Shown piece after piece: positions 25,900 through 33,207 of a DNA stretch of 64,000 nt. Each line of letters begins with the position of its first letter. Position 1 is the stretch's first letter. Location of the stretch: positions 1 to 64,000 of the forward strand of contig NZ_JACHLK010000025.1 in the NCBI RefSeq assembly GCF_014207955.1. Reading direction: 5' to 3'. The notes under the pieces are model-generated. The model did no database searches, was not told the DNA's origin, and saw only the letters and a program-made list of their open reading frames with translations. A program made the translations under genes and the position numbers. This DNA is from Acidovorax soli (GTDB lineage Bacteria; Pseudomonadota; Gammaproteobacteria; Burkholderiales; Burkholderiaceae_C).

Positions 25900-28082
25900 C
25901 AGAATGCAGCGCGCATCGTCAGGCTGACGTTGCGGGGGTCGCTGTAGTTGCCGTAGTCCAGGTTGGCCCAGTACTTCTTGTTCGTCACGTTGTTGACGGC
26001 CAGGGTGGCGCTGAGCTTGGGGGTGAACTTCCACGAGGCGCGCAGGCCCAGGATGGCCGTGGGCGACTGCTTCACCGTCACCGTGCCGCTCGGGTGCGGG
26101 ATGTTGAAGCCCTCGACCGAGCTCTGCCAGACCAGGTTGCCGCCCACCGACAGCGGGGCCAGCGCGCCCGCGAACTGGTAGTCGGTGCCCAGCTGCAGCA
26201 GGTACTCGGGCAGGTTGGCGTAGATCAGGTCGGTGGGGGCGCGCGTGACCTTGGCGCGCGTGAGGCCTGCGCTCACGCGCCACTGGTTGGTGGCCATGCC
26301 CGCGAACTCCAGCTCGAAACCGGTGGACTTGGTGCCGTTGACCGCCACGTAGGGCAGGGTGCCGTCGGGCAGCGGCGTGGTGATGGCGCCGTCGCGCACG
26401 CCATAGTTGTCCTGCTTGGTCTGGAACACCGCGAAGTGCGCCTGGATGCGGCGGTCCAGCAGCTCGGCCTTCAGGCCCGCTTCGGCATTGCTGCCGATGA
26501 CGGGCGACAGCGGCACGTTGTTGCGGTCCTTGTAGTTCTGCGGGTTGAAGATGCGCGTGTAGCTGGCGTAGGCCGACAGCGTGGGCGTGATGTCGTACAC
26601 CGCGCCGATGTAGGGCGTGACCTTGCGGTTCTCGTCCTGCACCAGGCTCTTGCCGGCGTAGCTGCCGGCGGTGCCGTAGGTGTCGGTATGGCGGTGCCAG
26701 TCGGTCAGGCGCACGCCGGTGAGCAGCGACAGCGGCTCGGTCAGGCGCCAGCGGGCCGAGGCGAACAGGCCGGTCTGCTGCGTGATCTGGGTGCGCCATG
26801 CGCCGGTCTTGGAAACCGCAGGCTCGGGCGCATTGCCGTCCCAGGTGTAGATGTTGGGGATCACGTAGCTCCAGTTGGCCACGGAGCTGTAGCCGTCGGT
26901 GCGCGTGGCGATGCGCGTGGAGCTCACGCCCACCATCAGGTCGTGCTTGCGGCCGCCGAGCTCGAACTTGCCCGACAGGTAGGCATCCACCGTGTCCTGC
27001 TTTTCGCTGCCGCCGCCCACGGCCGCGTACAGCGTGGTGCCGGCGCCGGTGATGGGGTTGACGAAGGGGGCCAGCGAGGTGGTGCGGCCATAGCCGTAGG
27101 TGCGCAGGCTGAAGGTGTCGCCCTCGGTGTGGTTCAGGGCCGCCTTCACGCTCCAGTCGTCATTGAGCTGGTGCTCCAGCGTGGCATACAGCGTGCCCGA
27201 GGTGCGCTCCCAGCGCGTCCAGGGGGGCGAGAAGCTCACCGAGGTGGGCAGGTCGATGGGCGAGCCATCGGTGGCAAAGCGCGGGATCGTGCCCCAGATC
27301 GGCGCCTTGGGCACGTTGGACTGGCGCTGGTAGCCCAGCGTGGCCACGGTGGACGGGCCCAGGTCGGCCTCGATGGCGGCGAGCAGCGCGGTCTTGTCTT
27401 CGGAGTAGCGGTCGCGGAAGCTGTCCTTCTTCTGCGGCGCGATCACCAGGCGGCTGCGCACGCTGCCGTCCTTGTTCAGCGGGGCGTTGATGTCGAGCTC
27501 GCCGCGGTACAGGTTCCACGAGCCGGCGGTGAGCGCCACCGAAGCCGCGAACTCGCGCTGCGGGCGCTTGCGGACCATGTTGATGGTGGCCGAGGGCACG
27601 CCCACGCCGGTCAGGATGCCGTTGGCGCCGCGCACGATCTCGATGCGCTCGTACAGCGCGGTATCGAACTCCTGGTTGGTGCTGCTGCTGTACGAGGGCA
27701 GGCCATCGATCTGGAAGTCGGTGATCTGAAAACCGCGTGCGTAGTACAGCGGGCGCTGCGTGTCGTAGAAGCTCACGGCCACGCCGTTCACGTTGCGCAG
27801 CACGGCGTCGATGCTGGTCAGCGACTGGCGCTCGATCTGCTCACGGTTCACCGTGGTGGTGGACTGCGGCGTTTCGCGCGGGGTCAGCTGCAGGCGCGTG
27901 GAGGCGCTTTCGCGCGAGCCCGACACGGTGACGCTGTCCAGCGCCTTGGGCGCCACGATCTGGTCGGTGGAGGCCGCGGGGGCGGCATCCTGGGCCTGGA
28001 CGGCGCCGCCCAGGACGGTGGCGATGGTGGCCAGCGCCAGCGGGCGCAGGCGGCAGACGGGCTGCCGGCGGGAAACAGACAT
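25899..28082 (-). CDS. TonB-dependent siderophore receptor (FhuE/ferrichrome type)
   Basis: Outer-membrane receptor of 727 residues: signal peptide (1-30, ending AVQAQ), no STN domain, TonB-box region and plug (about 50-200; LRNVNGVAVSFYDTQRPLYYARG) and a barrel ending in FSLTMRAAF-like aromatic terminus. The GFQITDFQIDGLPSYS segment is typical of FhuE/FpvA-like receptors. It imports a ferric hydroxamate or related siderophore. The ATG at 28082 starts a clean signal peptide. A Fur-box-like element lies about 100 bases upstream. Confidence 0.9.
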   Translation of the reverse strand: MSVSRRQPVCRLRPLALATIATVLGGAVQAQDAAPAASTDQIVAPKALDSVTVSGSRESASTRLQLTPRETPQSTTTVNREQIERQSLTSIDAVLRNVNGVAVSFYDTQRPLYYARGFQITDFQIDGLPSYSSSTNQEFDTALYERIEIVRGANGILTGVGVPSATINMVRKRPQREFAASVALTAGSWNLYRGELDINAPLNKDGSVRSRLVIAPQKKDSFRDRYSEDKTALLAAIEADLGPSTVATLGYQRQSNVPKAPIWGTIPRFATDGSPIDLPTSVSFSPPWTRWERTSGTLYATLEHQLNDDWSVKAALNHTEGDTFSLRTYGYGRTTSLAPFVNPITGAGTTLYAAVGGGSEKQDTVDAYLSGKFELGGRKHDLMVGVSSTRIATRTDGYSSVANWSYVIPNIYTWDGNAPEPAVSKTGAWRTQITQQTGLFASARWRLTEPLSLLTGVRLTDWHRHTDTYGTAGSYAGKSLVQDENRKVTPYIGAVYDITPTLSAYASYTRIFNPQNYKDRNNVPLSPVIGSNAEAGLKAELLDRRIQAHFAVFQTKQDNYGVRDGAITTPLPDGTLPYVAVNGTKSTGFELEFAGMATNQWRVSAGLTRAKVTRAPTDLIYANLPEYLLQLGTDYQFAGALAPLSVGGNLVWQSSVEGFNIPHPSGTVTVKQSPTAILGLRASWKFTPKLSATLAVNNVTNKKYWANLDYGNYSDPRNVSLTMRAAF

Positions 28083-28180
28083 GGAGCACTCCTCGAGTTT
28101 GAAAGCAGGTAACTGGCTGGCAGCGCTGCAACAACGGGAGGGAGCACGGCGTGGCTGGTTGATGGCCCAATTGTAACTTT

Positions 28181-28199
28181 TAAATGACAATCATTCTTA
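28181..28199. promoter_or_regulatory. Fur box candidate
   Basis: TAAATGACAATCATTCTTA matches the 19-base Fur consensus at about 13 positions, including the central ATGA-AATCATT core. It lies in the only AT-rich part of the spacer upstream of the siderophore receptor gene and fits iron-dependent repression of it. Confidence 0.7.
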
Positions 28200-28289
28200 A
28201 CCAAGGCCCTTGCACGCCCCTGTGAGAAGGGGGCGCGCGTTGCTTTTGCGCCTCATTTGTAACCCGGGAGGCACCCGGCGGCGGTGCGC

Positions 28290-29423
28290 TCAGCCCTTCC
28301 AGGTGAACGGAAACTTGAACTGCTTGATGAAGCCGTTGGGCACGTAGTCGCCCAGCACGCCGTACTTCTCGGGCCAGAGCTTGGTGCTCTTCACGGCCGT
28401 GCCGAACAGGTAGTCGAGGAAGGCGAAGTGCGCGGCGTAGTTCTTGTCCAGTGCCTCCTGGTCCTGGCTGTGGTGCCAGTGGTGGAAGTTGGGCGTGACC
28501 AGCACGTAGCGCAGCGGCCCCAGGCGCACGCTCACGTTGGCATGGTTGAACACGGCCTGGAAGCCCACGACGACGATGTAGGCGTCGATCACTTCCTTGG
28601 AGAAGCCCAGCACGTAGATGGGCGCCAGCACCAGGGTGCGGGTGATCAACAGCTCCAGGATGTGCTGGCGCGAGCCGGCCATCCAGTCCATGCTCTTCAC
28701 GCTGTGGTGCACGGCATGCAGGCGCCACAGCACGGGCACCTCGTGGTAGGCGCGGTGCGTCCAGTACTGCACCAGGTCGGCCACCAGGATGATGAGGAAC
28801 AGTGCCACCCAGAAATTCAGGCCCTGCACCCAGCCGCGCACGCCGTCGCTCGCGGCCCAGCCGAAGAACTTGTGCACCAGCAGGTTGGTGGCCAGCAGCA
28901 CGAAGCCCACCACCATGTGGTTCACGATGAAGTGGTGGAAGTCGGTCTGCCACTCCTCGCGGAAGATGGGCTGGTCCTTGCGCAATGCGAACAGCTTCTC
29001 GATGAAGATGAAGATCAGCGAGCTGCCCAGGAGGTCGAGGATGAACCAATCGAGGCCGATGTAGGGCGTGTTGTCGGGGAAGTTCGGGTCCACCTCCACC
29101 TTGTGCCCGCCCAGGATGGCGGCCAGTGCCACGGTTGCGAAGGCAAAGGTGGCCAGCCAGCGCGAGCGGTTGAAAAGGATGTTGACCAGTGAGATGCCGC
29201 CCGCGATCGCCATGGCCGCCAGCATGATGTAGCGGATCACGGTCACGTCGTAGCTTTTGCGCAGCTGGGGCGTGGTCAGGTACTCGGGGAAGTGGAAGGC
29301 CAGCACGCCCAGGAAGCACAGAATGGCCAGCGTGAGCGCAATGACCCCCGAGACCAGCCCGCGCCCGGTGCGCAGCGCGCCATGGCTCTCGGTGAATTCA
29401 TTGAGCTTGTCGATTTCGAGCAT
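28290..29423 (-). CDS. Sterol desaturase / fatty acid hydroxylase family membrane protein
   Basis: Integral membrane di-iron oxidase of 377 residues with about five to six hydrophobic helices. The histidine clusters of the family are visible: HRAYHE near 222, HAVHHS near 238 and HHWHH near 318. Such enzymes hydroxylate or desaturate lipids using O2. The ATG at 29423 is preceded by GGGGAAG. It lies just upstream of the siderophore receptor on the same strand, but the Fur box between them suggests separate control. Substrate unknown. Confidence 0.88.
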   Translation of the reverse strand: MLEIDKLNEFTESHGALRTGRGLVSGVIALTLAILCFLGVLAFHFPEYLTTPQLRKSYDVTVIRYIMLAAMAIAGGISLVNILFNRSRWLATFAFATVALAAILGGHKVEVDPNFPDNTPYIGLDWFILDLLGSSLIFIFIEKLFALRKDQPIFREEWQTDFHHFIVNHMVVGFVLLATNLLVHKFFGWAASDGVRGWVQGLNFWVALFLIILVADLVQYWTHRAYHEVPVLWRLHAVHHSVKSMDWMAGSRQHILELLITRTLVLAPIYVLGFSKEVIDAYIVVVGFQAVFNHANVSVRLGPLRYVLVTPNFHHWHHSQDQEALDKNYAAHFAFLDYLFGTAVKSTKLWPEKYGVLGDYVPNGFIKQFKFPFTWKG

Positions 29424-29542
29424 GTGTTCTTCCCCTCTGCGCCCGGATCGTGGAGTCTGCTTGCCCAGGCTTGTGTACTGCGCAGTGTAGCGGGGCCTTG
29501 TGCATCCTTGTGTAACCGCCATCGCACGTAAAATCGGGGTCC

Positions 29543-30046
29543 ATGAACATCCCCTCGCACCAGTTGAGCATGACCGTGCTCATGTCGCCCGACATGGCCA
29601 ACTTTTCCGGCAACGTCCATGGCGGCGCCATCCTGAAGCTGCTCGATCAGGTGGCCTACTCCTGCGCCAGCCGCTACTCGGCCTGCTATGTGGTCACGCT
29701 CAGCGTGGACCAGGTGATGTTCCTGCAGCCCATCCACGTGGGTGAGCTCGTGACCTTCCTGGCCAGCGTCAACTACACCGGCTCCTCGTCGATGGAGATC
29801 GGCATCAAGGTGGTGGCCGAGGACATCCGCTCGCAGGTCGTGCGGCATGTGAACAGCTGCTTCTTCACCATGGTGGCCGTGGACGAGGACCGCAAGCCCA
29901 AGCAGGTGCCCACGCTGGCCCCCTCGACCGCCGAGGAGCGCCGCCGCTGGGATGCCGCCGTGATGCGCAAGACCCTGCGCAAGGAGCTGGCGGCGCGCTT
30001 CGAGCAGGCGCGAAACGCCCCTGTCCCTGCGCCCCTCGCTGCCTGA
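29543..30046 (+). CDS. Acyl-CoA thioesterase, hotdog fold (YciA-like)
   Basis: Protein of 167 residues with the hotdog thioesterase signature ANFSGNVHGGAILKLLDQVAY (about 18-38) and VTLSVDQVMFLQPIHVGE near 50. It hydrolyses acyl-CoA to free acid and CoA in the cytoplasm. Length and motif order are normal for YciA/BACH-type enzymes. Divergent from the desaturase-like gene with 119 bases between. Confidence 0.9.
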   Translation: MNIPSHQLSMTVLMSPDMANFSGNVHGGAILKLLDQVAYSCASRYSACYVVTLSVDQVMFLQPIHVGELVTFLASVNYTGSSSMEIGIKVVAEDIRSQVVRHVNSCFFTMVAVDEDRKPKQVPTLAPSTAEERRRWDAAVMRKTLRKELAARFEQARNAPVPAPLAA

Positions 30047-30140
30047 GCCGCCAGCACACATGTGCTAACAGCCCCGGAGGCAAAGGGGCGTAGGCTAGTC
30101 CACTGACCGTGGACTATGCTTTTGCGAAGGGCTGCCCGCC

Positions 30141-30509
30141 ATGACCGATGCCACCGCCCTGGTGCGCGCCAGCTACGAGGCCTATGTCCGCAAGGACCGC
30201 GAGGCCCTGGAGGCGCTGATCGACGAGGACTTCCATTTCTCCAGCCCGCTCGACAACCGCATCGACCGCGCCACCTACTTCGCACGCTGCTGGCCCAACA
30301 GCGAGGGCATCAGCGGCTTCCAGTTCATCCACCTGGTGGAGCTGGGCCACATCGTTTTCGTCACCTACGAGGGCACGCGCCAGGGCGGCGGGCGCTTTCG
30401 CAACACCGAGGTGGTGACCACGCGCGGCGGGCGCATCACCGAGGTGGAGGTCTACTTCGGCTGGTCGATCCCACACCCGGCCCCCGAAGGCGGCTTCACC
30501 AACCTCTGA
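30141..30509 (+). CDS. NTF2/SnoaL-fold protein
   Basis: Protein of 122 residues with the NTF2-like cone fold pattern: an N-terminal helix (VRASYEAYVRKDREALEALI) followed by DEDFHFSSPLDN and C-terminal strands (GRFRNTEVVTTRGGRITEVEVYFGW). Members include ketosteroid isomerase-like enzymes and binding proteins; no active site can be assigned. Its stop is directly adjacent to the convergent chemoreceptor-like gene. Confidence 0.8.
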   Translation: MTDATALVRASYEAYVRKDREALEALIDEDFHFSSPLDNRIDRATYFARCWPNSEGISGFQFIHLVELGHIVFVTYEGTRQGGGRFRNTEVVTTRGGRITEVEVYFGWSIPHPAPEGGFTNL

Positions 30510-31205
30510 TCAGCGGTTGCGGCCTGCCAGCGACACGGCCTGCAGCGACAGGCCGTCGATCTCGTTGGTGATGCCCGAGAGCACGTTGGCCACCACCGCG
30601 AACTCGCGGCCGTGCTGGCCGGCGCGCGCGGCCATCACCTGGGCGTTGAAGCTCACCACCTTGGCTTCGCGCGCCACGGTCTGGATCGAGGCCACGATGC
30701 CCGCCAGTTCCTTCATCAATGTATCGGACTTGGCCTTGCCGATCTGGTCGAAGGCGGTGGTGGCGGTGTTCAGCGCATCGAGCGCACCATCGGTGATCTC
30801 CACCAGGCGGGCCAGCGCTTCCTCCACGCGCGGGCTTTGCCGCTCGGCCAGTTCCAGAGTGCGTTCCACCTGCTGCATGAAGGCATCGATGGTGGGGCCC
30901 ACGCCAGCGGGGCCCTCGTAGGTCGTGCGGATGCGCTCGCCCATGGCCGCATCGAGGTGGCGCGGCGTATCCACCAGCCGCGCGTGGCTGTCGCTGAACA
31001 GCGCGAGCGAGCTGCGTGCGGCCTTCAGGTGCAGGTCGCTGCCCCGCGTGGCCAGCACGGTCTGCAACACCATGCGCTGCGACAGCATGCGCTGGCGCGC
31101 TGCCAGGTTGACCAGCGACATGTCGCCATCGCGTGGTGCCGTGGTGGAGGTGGGCGCGGGCAGGTTGCTGGGGCCGCTGCGGGTGGAGAGGGGATAGGCT
31201 GCCAT
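30510..31205 (-). CDS. PilJ-type sensor domain fused to a short chemoreceptor signalling hairpin
   Basis: Soluble-looking protein of 231 residues with no signal peptide or transmembrane segment. The N-terminal half has the PilJ/NarX-like motif LAARQRMLSQRM (near 33). The C-terminal half has a methyl-accepting chemotaxis tip (VVSFNAQVMAARAG, FAVVANVLSGITNEI; about 180-215). The full signalling coiled coil is missing. The ATG at 31205 follows AGGAT; one at 31229 is possible. It lies 178 bases downstream of cobA at the end of the nitrate gene cluster. A cytoplasmic nitrate/nitrite sensor role is inference. Confidence 0.75.
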   Translation of the reverse strand: MAAYPLSTRSGPSNLPAPTSTTAPRDGDMSLVNLAARQRMLSQRMVLQTVLATRGSDLHLKAARSSLALFSDSHARLVDTPRHLDAAMGERIRTTYEGPAGVGPTIDAFMQQVERTLELAERQSPRVEEALARLVEITDGALDALNTATTAFDQIGKAKSDTLMKELAGIVASIQTVAREAKVVSFNAQVMAARAGQHGREFAVVANVLSGITNEIDGLSLQAVSLAGRNR

Positions 31206-31327
31206 GGTGTGATCCTGTGTGGTTGCCATCGGTTGTCGTGGTTCAACTAGCAATACCCGGGCCAGTGCATGCCCGCTTATTGCCCTTGGAGGGGGCGCAT
31301 GCAGGCCGTCACGGACAGGCACGCACC

Positions 31328-31352
31328 CACCTTGCGAAGGGCTCGCAAGGTG
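31328..31352. repeat. Perfect hairpin between cobA and the PilJ/chemoreceptor-like gene
   Basis: CACCTTGCGA and TCGCAAGGTG form a perfect 10 bp stem with a 5-base loop in the 178-base spacer after cobA. No U-tract follows in either direction, so it is not a classical terminator; it may stabilise the cobA 3' end or be a protein site. Confidence 0.5.
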
Positions 31353-31383
31353 TGCTGGAAGCGGGTCAGAGGAGCGGGCGCGA

Positions 31384-32214
31384 TCAGGCGGCGCGCAGGC
31401 CCGCCGGCTGCTGCGGCAGGGCCGCTGCGGCAATGCCCTGGACCACATCGCCGACCACGATCACGGACGGGCTGGCCAGCCCTTCGCGGCCGATGGTGGC
31501 GTGCAGCTCGCCCAGTGTCGTCACGGCGTGGCGCTGGTGCGGCAGGCTGGCGTGCTGGATGATGGCCACGGGCGTGGCCGCCGGCAGGCCGGTGAGCAGT
31601 TCCTGCTCGATGGTGGCGGCACCGCTCACGCCCATGTAGATCACCAGCGTGAGCTTGGCGTCGCGCGCCGTGGCGGCGAGCTGGCGCCAGTCGGTGCCGG
31701 CATCGCCGGGCTTGGCATGGCCGGTGACGAAGACCACGCCGTGCGCATGCTCGCGGTGCGTGAGCGGTGCACCCAGCGAGGTCAGGCCCGCCAGGCCCGC
31801 GGTGATGCCGTTGATCACCGTGACCGGCACGCCGGCGGCGCGCAGGTGTTCCACCTCTTCGCCGCCACGGCCGAAGATGAAGGGGTCGCCGCCCTTGAGG
31901 CGCACCACGTTCTCGCCCTCGTTCACGGCCATGAGCATGAGCTTCTCGATGAAGGCCTGCGGCGTGCTCTTGCAGCCGCCGCGCTTGCCTACGTGCACGA
32001 TGCGCGCCGTGGGCGAGGCGAAGGCCACGATGGCATCGCTCACCAGATCATCCACCAGCAGCACGGTGGCCGCCTGGATGGCCTTGAGCGCCTTGAGGGT
32101 GAGCAGTTCCGGATCGCCGGGCCCCGCGCCCACCAGGGTGCAGGAGCCACCGGTGCCCAGGTGCGGGCGCTGGTTCTGGGGCGAGGTCTCGAAGGGGGTC
32201 GTGGGGCGGGTCAT
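31384..32214 (-). CDS. cobA: Uroporphyrinogen-III C-methyltransferase
   Basis: SUMT enzyme of 276 residues. It methylates uroporphyrinogen III at C2 and C7 with S-adenosylmethionine to give precorrin-2, the precursor of siroheme. Visible motifs are LVGAGPGDPELLTLKA (about 27-42), VRLKGGDPFIFGRGGEE (about 104-120) and the central GITAGLAGL with LTHR. No CysG oxidase/ferrochelatase domain is present. Its presence in the nitrate operon fits the siroheme demand of assimilatory nitrite reductase. The start overlaps the ybiB stop by 4 bases. Confidence 0.94.
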   Translation of the reverse strand: MTRPTTPFETSPQNQRPHLGTGGSCTLVGAGPGDPELLTLKALKAIQAATVLLVDDLVSDAIVAFASPTARIVHVGKRGGCKSTPQAFIEKLMLMAVNEGENVVRLKGGDPFIFGRGGEEVEHLRAAGVPVTVINGITAGLAGLTSLGAPLTHREHAHGVVFVTGHAKPGDAGTDWRQLAATARDAKLTLVIYMGVSGAATIEQELLTGLPAATPVAIIQHASLPHQRHAVTTLGELHATIGREGLASPSVIVVGDVVQGIAAAALPQQPAGLRAA

Positions 32215-33146
32215 GGCTGTGTCTCCGGCATTCCGGCGGTCGCTGTTTGAGCAGTGATGTGCAAGATATGTTCCACCTGCCGCACAAGGGCCGGCGGCAC
32301 GGGCAATTGCCCGGCGAGCACGCGCCGGGTGTAGTCGGCCGTGGTGGCCACATCGATCTCGGCGGGCAGGCCGGGCACCTCGCTCGCGGTGCCGGCTTCC
32401 TGCTCCTGCAGCACATGGTGCACGCCGCCGATGAAGGCGTCGTAACGGGGCGTGCGGCGCGGGTCGGCCGCGACCTCGCCCTCCAGCCCGCGCGAGAGCA
32501 GGGCGTTCATGCCCAGGGCGGCGAAGCTGCCGTGCAGCATCTCCAGGTATTCGGGGTGGGTGTAGCTGGTGACCACCACCGCGCTGCCGGCGCAGGGGTT
32601 CATGAGCTTGACGGCGCTGTGCCCGGCATTGCGCAGGCCCACGGTCTGGCGCACGGCCAGCAGGCGGGCCAGGCCCGGGTGCAGCCGTTCGGTGTGGATA
32701 TGGGCCACTTCGCCCGCGGCCACCTTGCGCGGGGCCGTGAGCGCGGGGATGTCCAGGGCCTCCAGCACGTCGGAGGCCAGGATGCGCCGTGCCTCGGTGC
32801 GCATGCCGTGCAGCAGCACAGGCTGGCCCGCGCGCGCCAGCAGCAAGGCCAGCAGCGGGGTGAGCACGGGCAGCTTGCGTGCACCGTTGTAGCTGGGCAG
32901 CACCACCAGCGGGCGGTCGCTCGCGGGCAGCAGGGCCATGCGGGCCTGCGTGGCGTCGAGGAAGCCGCACATCTCCGCGGTCGTCTCGCCCTTGATGCGC
33001 ATGGCCAGGCAGAAGGCGCCGATCTCCAGGTCGGTCACTGTGCCGTCCAGCACCTGGCCGAACAGGTCCATGGCCTGCTCGCGCGTGAGGGGCTTGGCAC
33101 CGCGCGGGCCGCGGCCGATTTCCTTGATGTACTGGCTGATGCCCAT
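32211..33146 (-). CDS. ybiB: YbiB, anthranilate phosphoribosyltransferase-like DNA-binding protein
   Basis: Protein of 311 residues with the glycosyltransferase family 3 fold (N-terminal helical domain about 20-80; PLTREQAMDLFGQVLDG, LEIGAFCLAMRIKGETTAEM). It is homologous to TrpD but lacks a clear phosphoribosyl-pyrophosphate glycine motif; E. coli YbiB binds nucleic acid rather than making tryptophan. It is translationally coupled to cobA and follows nasA by 61 bases. Its role in nitrate assimilation is unknown. Confidence 0.88.
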   Translation of the reverse strand: MGISQYIKEIGRGPRGAKPLTREQAMDLFGQVLDGTVTDLEIGAFCLAMRIKGETTAEMCGFLDATQARMALLPASDRPLVVLPSYNGARKLPVLTPLLALLLARAGQPVLLHGMRTEARRILASDVLEALDIPALTAPRKVAAGEVAHIHTERLHPGLARLLAVRQTVGLRNAGHSAVKLMNPCAGSAVVVTSYTHPEYLEMLHGSFAALGMNALLSRGLEGEVAADPRRTPRYDAFIGGVHHVLQEQEAGTASEVPGLPAEIDVATTADYTRRVLAGQLPVPPALVRQVEHILHITAQTATAGMPETQP

Positions 33147-33207
33147 GGTGGCTGGTGGCTCTTTGGAGTGGGGTTGGGTATTTTCTCGCAAGCCAGCGAA
33201 CTTTTGG

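Noticed and set aside
31328-31352. Hairpin after cobA considered as an intrinsic terminator
   Set aside because: The stem is perfect but no U-tract follows on either strand.
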